From assembly GCA_030248225.1 (NCBI GenBank), contig JASANE010005173.1, positions 34,483 to 98,482 of the forward strand: a stretch of DNA of 64,000 nucleotides, in the 5' to 3' direction. Shown here piece after piece: positions 25,001 through 34,894 of the stretch. The translations under genes were made by a program, and so were the position numbers. This DNA comes from Trileptium ribeirensis (Eukaryota; Nematoda; Enoplea; Enoplida; Thoracostomopsidae). Numbering within the stretch: position 1 is the first letter of the stretch; each line of letters opens with the position of its first letter. Below the pieces are notes generated by a model, which ran no database searches, was not told where the DNA came from, and saw only the letters and a program-made list of their open reading frames with translations.

Positions 25001-27895
25001 TCAATATTACCTCAAGGTCAATCGTGTTCCTCGATGAGTTAAACGACTCAGTAGGGCACAAAGTGGCCGGCGTCGCTTCCTTGTTCGATTCCACGGCGGC
25101 TGACAGATTTGATTTTGTCTTCTCCTGCGCTGACGAAGTTGATACCAATTCGATCATGTGCGCAGGAGTTGGAGCAGCAGTAGCTACGTCGGTATTGCAG
25201 TTTGTCGAGCCAATTTTGTTGTTCGATAGCGAAAAACCCTCGGTACTAATCGCAGGTGCCTGTTGACAATCATCATCATCGTTCGATTTGATGCTGATCC
25301 ATCGATTACGAGCTGTTGCTGACAAGGCGTTATCGGACGTAGTTGTGGAAAGCAGTAAATCACTAGTATCACGCTTTTGATCACATAACAATGAGCAATC
25401 GTTGCCGCCAATGAGAACATTCGTGGTTGCCGACGGAGATGTGGCTCTCCGTTTCCTGGCAGTGGTGATAGGCTCTAGGTCGAATTGTTCCTTAGCCATC
25501 GCCGCTTGGGTTGACGTTTTGCTCGAAACTCTTGCTGCACCTGCACAAGATGACGTTCTCGATCGGACGTACGGCGACGATGAAGACGAAGAATCGTTTT
25601 TGTCTTCACTTCTTCCCGCCGATCCCGAAATATTCGACTCCGCCGCGGCTGATAACGATGTTACCGAAGCCGGACTATTATCGTTGCTAACACCGCTGCT
25701 GCTGCTGCTGCTGTTACTTTTGCTGTTTCGACTATTCAAGGCCGGGTCATCCTTATCGTCGTTCAATTGTCGAGACGATCTTTCATCTTCAGCGTGTCTT
25801 TGTTCATCCTGTTGGTTTTTGTCTCTCGACGATATTCCTGTTGCTGCCGGTGGTGGTGGTGCAGTTGTTGATCCTGCTGTTGCATTGTTGCTGCTGCTAC
25901 TACTACTGCCGGCATCACAACTGTAATGCCCGCTGTCGATAGAATTGGATGGCGATGTCCGCAAAAGCAGCAACTGAGGCGATGAAGACTCGGAAAGCGA
26001 CAGTGACTTAGCAGTCGACATTGACGGTGTTGCTGCGGTTAACAGCGATGTTGCCACCGTCGATGAAGTTGCTGTCCGTGTACTACTAGCTTTGTTGGCT
26101 CCGATCATAGACGAGGTAGTGCGGAGAACATCGTCGTTTGTTGAGCCACAGGCGTCATCGTCAAGGGCAGTTGTTGTGCTAGACAGCCGTGTGGGGCTGT
26201 TTGAAGCACTTTTGCTAGCTGAAATATATAAGTCCTATATACATACCAGTAACTCTATCGAGATGGCAGAGGGTAGTGAAACATAGATACACCTAAGCCT
26301 TTTGCGTGGTTGCGCGCACAACCAATAAGCTCTCGATAGCATACGTCGATATGTGTTTTATTACACGATATCGCACAAGTTAGAATAAAACTAAACCCGG
26401 CAATGAGTTTCCCATGCCCGAACACTCGAAGTAAAACTTTTCCGCCGCCCTTGATGTCATAACAAATTTTCGCATTTTGGGTCTAGGAACCACGAGGGTG
26501 CCATACCTCAAAATCTATAAGTCCAGAACCAGAGCCTTAATCGAAAAACAAAAAAGCAGCATCGGCATTCATCATTTTACTATAAAATAAAACCAACAGA
26601 AGAAAAAATTTAAAGTTAAGATAAAAATAACTTTGCTTTCGTGAACCGTACTAATATGGGGTAAAAAAGCCCTCATTTTGACCTCTGATGCAACAATCAG
26701 ACCTCAAATCAAAAAAAGGCTGGGAGTTGTACACGGTAAAATCGACTATGTAGGTTCAAATGAGTCCAAGATAGTGAAAATGGGTCCCGAGTTATGGCCG
26801 ATCACTCACACACAGACGGAATTTAAAACCTTTCACTGCTGCACCACACAATCTCCTCCACGTTACACCACGCTCAGAAAATCCCTACATATGCATGGTC
26901 TGACACTGGACTAGTTACCCACCCCCCCCTTGATGAGCCCGTCTACAATTGAAATAAAATAAAATTAACAGATTAACGGTTGAATTCGTGTACCGTCGAA
27001 TGATTGCCAAACGCATGCGGATGCTACGGATCGTGCCTCGGCTGTACCGTAAGGGTGTCGAGAGCGGCATACGCAAACCATTGCGCTATCTAGAAGCTGT
27101 TACTGGGTTCCTTAAGCAATAACGACTAATTTACGAACGTGCAAACGTACATCATACGACAAAGTCAGATAATAAAACACTAAACGACGTAGGAGCTGCG
27201 CTCCTCTAATCGCCATTAATAATATCAAAATTTTGCTCAAATTTTATTAAAATATTAAAAATATGTAAAAAAATGACCCTACTCATTCACTAACCTCCGC
27301 TGCCAGCCGCTACAACAGGGCTTTGGGAATTTTCGAATTTTTTCCGCTTTTTCGGCGGTGCCATCGTCATATCCGACACGGTGGATCGTTGTGCGGCTGA
27401 CGTTGACGGTAGATGGAGTTGGTCGACGATCGTGGAGGATGATGATTGTTGGGACGATGGCGACTTTTGATCGAATCCATTTTCAGTTCCATCATCACAA
27501 CTACTGCTCGGATCTGATGCTGAAGCCGCGGCGGTGGTAGTTGTTGTTGTTGTTGTAAGCAATCCAGATGTTGTGCGGCTAGCTTCATCTAAAGTTGACA
27601 TCGCTGTTGCCGACGACATAAGCCCTGCAGTTGTTGCGATACTTCGTGTTGACAATGAAGCTGATGATGACGATGTTAGCAACGAATTAGCCAACAATTG
27701 TGGGGATGGAGATTGATCCTGTTCCAACGGTCCGCCGCTAACGAGGCTAGTCGAGCCTGACGTCAACGTATCAACAATTGACGTTGACGCTTGGATTGAT
27801 GGCACGGATTCGACCATGATCGATTCAGATTGTTGACCAACGTCCATCTGGGGCTCCGATAACATGGATTTTGACGAGGGAATCGGAGGTGCGGA
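14216..27895 (-). CDS. TFAP4: Transcription factor AP-4 (TFAP4/cropped), left-arm copy, bHLH exons missing
   Basis: Exons in transcript order: 27895..27295 (a), 26218..25011 (b), 18772..18574 (c), 16047..14216 (d). AP-4 is a bHLH-leucine zipper factor that binds E-boxes as a homodimer in the nucleus. Identification rests on the zipper exon, RELMELR followed by ERRARMNLEDH in the right copy (vertebrate AP-4 has REMIELR and RMMLEE), on the C-terminal SRQNLEAIVEAIRHLEGG motif, and on a PPKKRKK basic cluster near residue 185. The a-d consensus is about 1,277 residues, against 338 for the human protein, because of long Ser/Thr/Asn/Gln-rich tracts. The bHLH should lie 5' of exon a but is not found before the palindrome centre. 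Exons a and b are open here; c and d carry single-base frameshifts absent from the right arm. Confidence 0.85.
16095..16235. repeat. Degenerate 16-17 bp minisatellite in TFAP4 intron
   Basis: About seven consecutive variants of a tttggacgtccgcaaca-like unit: tttgggtgcgctacaa, tttggacgtccgcaaca, ctttgacgtgcgccag, ttggacatccatgaca, cttgggcgcgctgcag. It lies about 50 bp from the acceptor of exon d. Mirror at 56,620-56,755. Confidence 0.65.
16282..16737. mobile_element. Foldback element with arms of about 135 bp
   Basis: The left end ggtgtctttcctaaaattcc and the right end (reverse complement ggtgggtctttcctagaatc) start an imperfect inverted repeat. It continues through ttttggtaccattc/ttttggcaccattc, actcagctc and gatatttatgac/aatatttatgac. 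The central loop of about 180 bp has no coding potential. The structure is MITE/foldback-like, in the intron between TFAP4 exons c and d. Confidence 0.65.
17297..17670. mobile_element. Second foldback sequence in TFAP4 intron
   Basis: Imperfect inverted repeat. Left arm: gcatttgtcccgccactttt, agtttcgccct, caacttttgttctg, tttttattccaaaattcga. Right arm, reverse complemented: gtcatttgtcccactttt, agtttcgtcct, caacttttgttctg, tttattccaaattttcga. The axis is near 17,475. Open frames here exist only because of the A/T-rich arms and are not called genes. Confidence 0.6.
18320..18510 (+). repeat. Diverged copy of the 6,013 element family
   Basis: Shares gttcttgatatactaa, ctgttcattgttctaacgatataccgtcc and the end taaaggtaacatgggc (compare taaagttgacacgggc) with 6,013-6,203. 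It lies immediately past the donor of TFAP4 exon c. The mirror is about 54,345-54,545. Confidence 0.5.
18574..18772 (-). CDS. TFAP4: TFAP4 exon c (leucine zipper), left copy, frameshifted
   Basis: 199 bp, against 195 in the right arm. Extra or substituted bases near 18,738 (tcaaagcgaata), 18,715, 18,635 and 18,590 break the frame within the zipper, so this copy cannot encode it as written. Splice sites remain: acceptor ttgttacag and donor gtaaga. The 16-bp repeat array of the foldback-type element starts about 40 bp upstream of the acceptor. Confidence 0.8.
18810..20017. mobile_element. Foldback-type element with inverted 16-bp repeat arrays
   Basis: The left end is an array of ggacaattcgtcctca-like 16-bp units (18,810-19,215). 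The right end is a shorter array of the same word in the opposite orientation, gacgaattgtctggaa-like (19,894-20,017). Between them lies about 680 bp of coding-like sequence. Terminal inverted repeats built of short tandem repeats are the hallmark of FB/foldback elements. It lies in the TFAP4 intron next to the zipper exon. The family assignment is inference. Confidence 0.55.
19205..19870 (+). pseudogene. Unrecognised coding-like core of foldback element, left copy
   Basis: Two consecutive open stretches on + (to 19,535 and 19,566-19,787) contain segments that read like protein, such as KLIKYAENDKATRSDYVPGM and IGTKQCGFVKRPGSFRLFGN. An alternative frame over 19,222-19,460 is also open. The two arms disagree in frame at several points, so no single intact ORF exists. 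It is antisense to TFAP4. I do not recognise the family; a transposase or captured gene fragment are both possible. Confidence 0.35.
20440..24306 (+). repeat. 168-bp satellite array, left arm, about 23 copies
   Basis: The monomer runs gtttacgagataactatttg, a T-rich cttctatctttatag tract, gtccagttcttagggtgg, ggcccaggcacttctgtg, and a perfect hairpin AAGAGTCG-A-CGACTCTT. The period is 167-168 bp (hairpins at 23,121, 23,289 and 23,456). Early copies are diverged, later copies nearly identical. Copies at 21,600-22,080 are badly scrambled. It lies in the intron between TFAP4 exons b and c. Confidence 0.95.
24307..24955. other. Intronic DNA between satellite and exon b
   Basis: Holds a GC-rich patch (24,585-24,690) and an A-rich stretch with loosely repeated aaattggcaaaaatggg words (24,700-24,840). 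No gene seen. Confidence 0.45.
24956..24986. repeat. (AATC)n microsatellite
   Basis: About seven perfect caat units immediately beyond the donor of TFAP4 exon b. The mirror at 47,448-47,470 is shorter. Confidence 0.9.
25011..26218 (-). CDS. TFAP4: TFAP4 exon b, left copy (intact)
   Basis: Acceptor tatatttcag and donor gtaata; 1,208 bp. It joins exon a as Gly-Ala-Ser-Lys and ends on a codon boundary at NTIDLE, directly before the zipper. It is low-complexity: Ser runs, an (Pro)4 run, acidic Asp stretches, and a basic ARKRRATSPS segment. No fold is recognised. An (AATC)n microsatellite begins just inside the downstream intron. Confidence 0.75.
26398..26885 (-). repeat. Dispersed 0.5 kb repeat, left-arm copy
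   Basis: On the - strand it carries the family landmarks cgtggaggagattgtgtg, tcggccataactcggg, aatgccgatgctgc and ttcgattaaggctctggttc, ending near gggaaactcattgccggg. It lies in the TFAP4 intron between exons a and b. Confidence 0.7.
26972..27122 (+). CDS. Possible short terminal exon antisense to TFAP4
   Basis: After an acceptor-like aaaattaacag at 26,961-26,971, a frame runs to TAA at 27,120-27,122. It encodes a basic segment, VYRRMIAKRMRMLRIVPRLY then RKGVESGIRKPLRYLEAVTG, with an ATG at 27,000. The mirror (45,297-45,448, - strand) looks identical. Family not recognised; at about 50 codons chance cannot be excluded. Confidence 0.3.
27295..27895 (-). CDS. TFAP4: TFAP4 exon a, left copy (intact)
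   Basis: Acceptor tttttttag and donor gttagt; 601 bp, starting in phase 0 and leaving one base that pairs with exon b. The product is Ser/Thr/Gln-rich with a (Thr)8 run and ends in MAPPKKRKKFE, a nuclear-localisation-type basic cluster resembling the PKRRR segment before the AP-4 zipper. An upstream exon is required because there is an acceptor and no clear start context. Confidence 0.75.
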
Positions 27896-28152
27896 CTAAA
27901 AAAATGACACGTTTGTTTAACTGAATTGAATTTTACTTCTATTTACGCTCTAGAAATTCTGCCCTTTTCTGCACCAGAAAATATATATATCAGCGAAAGA
28001 ACCGATTCGACAGTTTGCGCCTTAAACAAAACCGGTTTATGATAGTGATACCGTTGCGGTAGCAGCCCAATTACCCCGGTATAGTGGTAACCAAGCGGTT
28101 TACGCGATTACAGTTCATACGAAACATGAAACACGAAGTCTCAAATGCGAGT
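27896..28152. other. Sequence upstream of TFAP4 exon a
   Basis: Short intronic stretch between exon a and the 79-bp array. No exon encoding a bHLH is visible. Confidence 0.5.
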
Positions 28153-30493
28153 GGAAAGTTTTTGGATTTCGCGGAATTGGACCACTTTTATGAAGGTTGT
28201 CCGCTCCTGCGAAATTGCTGGCTCCGCTATTGGAAAGTTTTTGGATTTCGCGGAATTGGACCACTTTTATGAAGGTTGTCCGCTCCTGCGAAATTGCTGG
28301 CTCCGCTATTGGAAAGTTTTTGGATTTCGCGGAATTGGACCACTTTTATGAAGGTTGTCCGCTCCTGCGAAATTGCTGGCTCCGCTATTGGAAAGTTTTT
28401 GGATTTCGCGGAATTGGACCACTTTTATGAAGGTTGTCCGCTCCTGCGAAATTGCTGGCTCCGCTATTGGAAAGTTTTTGGATTTCGCGGAATTGGACCA
28501 CTTTTATGAAGGTTGTCCGCTCCTGCGAAATTGCTGGCTCCGCTATTGGAAAGTTTTTGGATTTCGCGGAATTGGACCACTTTTATGAAGGTTGTCCGCT
28601 CCTGCGAAATTGCTGGCTCCGCTATTGGAAAGTTTTTGGATTTCGCGGAATTGGACCACTTTTATGAAGGTTGTCCGCTCCTGCGAAATTGCTGGCTCCG
28701 CTATTGGAAAGTTTTTGGATTTCGCGGAATTGGACCACTTTTATGAAGGTTGTCCGCTCCTGCGAAATTGCTGGCTCCGCTATTGGAAAGTTTTTGGATT
28801 TCGCGGAATTGGACCACTTTTATGAAGGTTGTCCGCTCCTGCGAAATTGCTGGCTCCGCTATAGGAAAGAATAATGAATACGCGGAATTGGACCACTTTT
28901 ATGAAGGTTGTCCGCTCCTGCGAAATTGCTGGCTCCGCTATTGGAAAGTTTTTGGATTTCGCGGAATTGGACCACTTTTATGAAGGTTGTCCGCTCCTGC
29001 GAAATTGCTGGCTCCGCTATTGGAAAGTTTTTGGATTTCGCGGAATTGGACCACTTTTATGAAGGTTGTCCGCTCCTGCGAAATTGCTGGCTCCGCTATT
29101 GGAAAGTTTTTGGATTTCGCGGAATTGGACCACTTTTATGAAGGTTGTCCGCTCCTGCGAAATTGCTGGCTCCGCTATTGGAAAGTTTTTGGATTTCGCG
29201 GAATTGGACCACTTTTATGAAGGTTGTCCGCTCCTGCGAAATTGCTGGCTCCGCTATTGGAAAGTTTTTGGATTTCGCGGAATTGGACCACTTTTATGAA
29301 GGTTGTCCGCTCCTGCGAAATTGCTGGCTCCGCTATTGGAAAGTTTTTGGATTTCGCGGAATTGGACCACTTTTATGAAGGTTGTCCGCTCCTGCGAAAT
29401 TGCTGGCTCCGCTATTGGAAAGTTTTTGGATTTCGCGGAATTGGACCACTTTTATGAAGGTTGTCCGCTCCTGCGAAATTGCTGGCTCCGCTATTGGAAA
29501 GAATATGGATTTCGCGGAAACCCGCCCCCCCCTTTGACCTTACTCTCCTCCCTTTGGATTTCCGCGGTATTGGACCACTTTTATGAAGGTTGTCCGCTCC
29601 TGCGAAATTGCTGGCTCCGCTATTGGAAAGTTTTTGGATTTCGCGGAATTGGACCACTTTTATGAAGGTTGTCCGCTCCTGCGAAATTGCTGGCTCCGCT
29701 ATTTGAAATTTTAAGAATTACGCAGAATTGTACCAATATTATAAAGGTTGTCCGCTCCTGCGAAATTGCTGGCTCCGCTATTGGAAAGTTTTTGGATTTC
29801 GCGGAATTGGACCACTTTTATGAAGGTTGTCCGCTCCTGCGAAATTGCTGGCTCCGCTATTGGAAAGTTTTTGGATTTCGCGGAATTGGACCACTTTTAT
29901 GAAGGTTGTCCGCTCCTGCGAAATTGCTGGCTCCGCTATTGGAAAGTTTTTGGATTTCGCGGAATTGGACCACTTTTATGAAGGTTGTCCGCTCCTGCGA
30001 AATTGCTGGCTCCGCTATTGGAAAGTTTTTGGATTTCGCGGAATTGGACCACTTTTATGAAGGTTGTCCGCTCCTGCGAAATTGCTGGCTCCGCTATTGG
30101 AAAGTTTTTGGATTTCGCGGAATTGGACCACTTTTATGAAGGTTGTCCGCTCCTGCGAAATTGCTGGCTCCGCTATTGGAAAGTTTTTGGATTTCGCGGA
30201 ATTGGACCACTTTTATGAAGGTTGTCCGCTCCTGCGAAATTGCTGGCTCCGCTATTGGAAAGTTTTTGGATTTCGCGGAATTGGACCACTTTTATGAAGG
30301 TTGTCCGCTCCTGCGAAATTGCTGGCTCCGCTATTGGAAAGTTTTTGGATTTCGCGGAATTGGACCACTTTTATGAAGGTTGTCCGCTCCTGCGAAATTG
30401 CTGGCTCCGCTATTGGAAAGTTTTTGGATTTCGCGGAATTGGACCACTTTTATGAAGGTTGTCCGCTCCTGCGAAATTGCTGGCTCCGCTATT
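28153..30493 (+). repeat. 79-bp satellite array, left arm, about 29 copies
   Basis: The monomer starts ggaaagtttttggatttcgc and ends gaaattgctggctccgctatt, repeated every 79 bp with almost no variation. Exceptions are one variant near 28,862-28,880, an interruption at 29,505-29,575 with a C run, and a diverged unit at 29,702-29,740. Because 79 is not a multiple of three, all three frames are read in turn. The repeating 77-codon ORFs are by-products. Confidence 0.95.
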
Positions 30494-31586
30494 GAATAAT
30501 ATAAAATGGGGTGCTCGATTACGAATACGGTCTATTTGGTCAATTGTGACGGCAGGTAAGCGAGAGGGCATCAGTGAGTGCGCGATGGTCATCACGACGA
30601 GATGAAGGCTGATTTATACAACTTCGAATATCGTGTCATTCGTCCATCGAATACCCTTTCGGAGAAACTCGTTTTTTTACAAAATAATAAAAATGGGGTG
30701 CTCGATTATGAATACGGTCTATTTGGTCAATTGTGACGGCAGGTAAGCGAGAGGGCATCAGTGAGTGAGCGATGGTCACCACGACGAGATGAAGGCTGAT
30801 TTATACAACTTCGAATATCGTGTCATTCGTCCATCGAATACCCTTTCTGAGAAACTCGTTGTTTTTTTTACAAAATAATAAAAATGGGGTGCTCGATTAT
30901 GAATACGGTCTATTTGGTCAAATGTGACGGCAGGTAAGCGAGAGGGCATCAGTGAGTGAGCGATGGTCACCACGACGAGATGAAGGCTGATTTATACAAC
31001 TTCGAATATCGTGTCATTCGTCCATCGAATACCCTTTCTGAGAAACTCGTTTTTTTTACAAAATAATAAAAATGGGGTGCTCGATTATGAATACGGTCTA
31101 TTTGGTCAATTGTGACGGCAGGTAAGCGAGAGGGCATCAGTGAGTGAGCGATGGTCACCACGACGAGATGAAGGCTGATTTATACAACTTCGAATATCGT
31201 GTCATTTGTACATCGAATAACCTTTCTGAGAAACTCGTTTTTTTACAAAATAATAAAAATGGGGTGCTCGATTATGAATACGGTCTATTTGGTCAATTGT
31301 GACGGCAGGTAAGCGAGAGGGCATCAGTGAGTGCGCGATGGTCATCACGACGAGATGAAGGCTGATTCATACAACTTCGAATATCGTGTCATTCGTCCAT
31401 CGAATACCCTTTCTGAGAAACTCGTTTTTTTACAAAATAATAAAAATGGGGTGCTCGATTATGAATACGGTCTATTTGGTCAATTGTGACGGCAGGTAAG
31501 CGAGAGGGCATCAGTGAGTGCGCGATGGTCACCACGACGAGATGAAGGCTGATTTATACAACTTCGACTATCGTGTCATTCGTCCT
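30494..31586 (+). repeat. Array of about 189 bp, left arm, six copies
   Basis: aaaatggggtgctcgatta recurs at 30,503, 30,690, 30,881, 31,069, 31,257 and 31,445 (187-191 bp). The size variation comes from a T run. It directly abuts the 79-bp array. Confidence 0.93.
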
Positions 31587-34500
31587 TCCTGAGCAGATTA
31601 TCGCGTCGCCGCGTGATTTGACGGTTTTAAAAAGTCTGCTTCAAGATTCGTGGTAGTCGATCGCTGTTCACATTGGGTGCTGTGATTATTTCTTGCTGTG
31701 AGAATGCAGAGTCGTTCTTAGGGTTTCCAAACAAATGCGATATTGGAGATCCGTTTGCCTGGGTCATATGTATTAAGATGGATGAATTTCACGCAGCAGC
31801 CTTATAAATTGTTATAACCAAGAGATCTGTGAGACGCCTCTATCGGGGTCCAAGGAACCCCTAGGGGTAGGGGAGTGCAATGTGCGACGTCACAGGGATG
31901 AATACGAAATCAGAAACCATCGTCACCTAAGGAATTTCGCAGGTGAGTCGCTGTATAGAGTGGTTCATTGGTGACCCAGGTAATTAACCAAGGCAATAAT
32001 ATGCTCTTAAACAGTTGTGCCTGAGGATTCGTTTCTTTTAAAATGATCGTTTGTGGAAATGCCCGATGATTCCCGTAAATCCAGAAACGGCTACGCCATC
32101 GTATCAGTCGGGTGTCTCCAATTCCTGCTAGACCGCCTAAATATATCATGACCCCCAAAAGCAGATAGCACCGCCGTCAGAGCTACCCTCCGACGTTGTA
32201 TCGTAACTACTCACAACGGCATTCACTAAAATACAACGCTAATAATGAAGCATCCTGGAGACGGAATTCTAATCTAAGCTGTTCGGATATACCTTCTATC
32301 ACTAATGAAGACCTGTGCTACGCTTATACCGCTGGACATTGATTTAATGCAACTGAACATCAAAATTCACTGTATATACGTCCACTGATTTCATAGTCTG
32401 TGGTAGTCTTTGTATCAAGGCGGTGAACAATGTACACCATCAGAGGCAATGACAGCATTTACACTTGGGGGCTGGGACAAATTTAAGATTAAAATACGGA
32501 CGGAATTTTGAGGTTTGATTCAAGCCAGAATCCGGGATTTGGAAACCGGTTAAGGGGCATAGTCAGATAACCGTCCTTGCCGGTAGCCCACTCAGTACTA
32601 TATTTTTTACACTATTAGTAAAAAAGAGGCCAACTATTAATTATCAAGAGTTATATATTTTATCCTTATAGCAAGTAATTTTAATAATATTTCATTATTA
32701 AAATTTAGTGATTAGATTGATTTACAAAAAAACATAGCGCATGTCACTGTATAAGAAGAGTCCGATTTTGAACAAAAAATTAAATTAGAGAAAACCTTAA
32801 ATTGAAGGCTGATTCGGATATTTATTTCGTTCATGGGATCAGATTCGTCCGTCAAGCATATCCTGAATCCCATATTTTAGTCCCACGGGTTTCGGTACCT
32901 CCGCCTTCCCAAACATAATTACCATATTGAGTATGTTTTGGCAACTATTGGTTTTTAAAGCCTACATCATTATTGATAAAGAATGATGTGCTAGGGGATC
33001 GTACAAAAAATATAATAACATGAAACGTCACATCAAACATGAATTCAACCGCCGCTGTTGCATCAGTTTGAGGTGTTTTACAGAAGTACCATAGTTAGCC
33101 AAAGTTAGACCTTAGTGACGGTGGCTAGAATCCCGCGATAGTCTCCTACTAATGGGGTGATTTGATAGGAAATGTATTCAAAATCTAACTTTCACGACTG
33201 TGCTATTAAAAATATATATAAAAAAATGTTTATTTTAACCACAAATTACTTAGCTAGTCCCAGTAATTATTTTTTTTACTATTTTTTCATCTAAACTCTG
33301 TCAGTTTCGACCCAACGGTCACAGTGTAAGCATCTAGTTTGAAATATGGGATATGAAGCGTGATGAAACGTGACAGAATTCCAAACTAAAAATTTGCCAA
33401 CGAAAACGATGCATTAGATAATGGATGATAAAATGAGTTAGTGACCTAGTGACAACAGCTCGTCTGGCTGCAACTAACAGAGGAACTCATATTGACCCTA
33501 TAACCCATCATTCGATTAACAATAGGTACCCACCAAGCAATAGACATACGGTTTTATTTTGTTATATGTAGCTCCGGGTGAACTGTGAAAATAAATTACG
33601 GCGAATATATACTCGATTGCGGAGACGCTTTTACCACGATAAAGTGATCGACGTACAGATGGCAACCCACCGGACCCACCTACGTCGGGTACTTTTCACG
33701 TCGAAGCGCGATGACAGAAACCGTGTTTACTAAGCTTTTTAGCTTCCTTCAAAGCCATGCAATATAGACCATTTTGAGGATTCGCCTAAAGCTGTTCAGC
33801 AAATGACAAGTAAAGCATTAAGCAGTGCGTTACGACCCCCACCCCACCTGGAGGGTCCCTCTTATATTTTCAAATTTGCAATCACTTCGAGCCGAGCAGA
33901 TGAGAATTTGAATTTGTGTCCAGAAAATAGCACTGGAATCTGCTGAATTTTTTTTGCTAACTTCGTCCTATTTTCATCCGAATCTTCCACAATTATATCC
34001 AATTTGTGCTAAATTTTGGGGATAGTTTGCAAAAATTTTCCAAATTCTGGCGCGCTGGCGGCGCGTGGTCACCGGGTGACGTGGCAAGGGATAGGCTGGC
34101 GTGTGCAGCGTTCTGGCTCCCTCACATACTAAACGGCTGTACTGGCATTCAGCAATGGGAAATGTTCATTTTTCTAACTATCTACTTAATAACATTTAGG
34201 TTTCGACATTGTTCATCACCCACCCCATTTTTCATTCAATCTATTATATGCTCTAACTAATATTCTAATTTGTGTGCCCTTAACAATAAATTAAATAAAA
34301 ATAGCTGAATATTCTACTTCGACCCATCAAATACGTCGTAGTTAGGCCAAATGGAGATTTTTTGAGATATTCTTTGCATTTTCGGGGTCATATTTTTCAA
34401 AAAAACATCTATTACACACATGGTCAGACTTAAGAGCCCAACGATATCACGTCACTCGTTTTAACAATTAAAATTTTTGCTTTCCTAAGCCACTAAGCAT

Positions 34501-34894
34501 AGTTAGTGTTGGGTTTAGGTTTAGCAAACATTTGAAAGAGACTGCCACGCCAAAAGGAAAATTTAGACTTGCGTTAACTAAATTTAGATATTTTATTAGC
34601 CGATAAATTTGATTTAAGGTATACTACCATAAATATTTAAATTAAATATTGGTCAATATGTTCCAAAACTGAAGAATATACTTAAACTGATGACCAGAAA
34701 AAAATTGAAGAAAATCTTTAGGGAATAATTAGCTTAAAATATATATTTTTTTCTGGATACAAAAACATAGAATTTCAGTGAGCCGCATTGTAAAAGCTAA
34801 TAACGGCGGGTATTTGACAAAATCAATGTGGTAAGGTCAAAACTGAGAACCATTTTGCAGGCTTCAATGTAACAAAACAGGCCCTTGTTTCTTA
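31587..34894. other. Non-repetitive inner left arm
   Basis: No recognised exon, including no bHLH. An 82-codon - strand ORF (31,910-32,158) is the only long frame kept identically in the other arm. Confidence 0.5.
31910..32158 (-). CDS. Uncharacterised 82-codon ORF, left copy
   Basis: Begins MGVMIYLGGLAGIGDTRLIR and has one hydrophobic stretch (LFKSILLPWLITWV). It is identical in both arms and on the TFAP4 coding strand. No splice or homology support; it may be chance. Confidence 0.2.
   Translation of the reverse strand: MGVMIYLGGLAGIGDTRLIRWRSRFWIYGNHRAFPQTIILKETNPQAQLFKSILLPWLITWVTNEPLYTATHLRNSLGDDGF

Noticed and set aside
25402..25926. 174-codon + strand ORF with Leu/Ala runs
   Set aside because: Antisense shadow of TFAP4 exon b (Ser/Asn/Gln runs on the coding strand).
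28153..30493. Regular direct repeats resembling a CRISPR array
   Set aside because: There are no unique spacers, the units are contiguous, and the genome is eukaryotic.
28084..30495. Series of 77-codon ORFs every 79 bp, and reverse ORFs in the right arm
   Set aside because: They are the 79-bp satellite read in shifting frames; the period is not a multiple of three and there is no gene structure.
33595..33735. Open Arg-rich frame resembling a short exon
   Set aside because: Opposite-strand frames are partly open too and there is no splice or poly(A) context.
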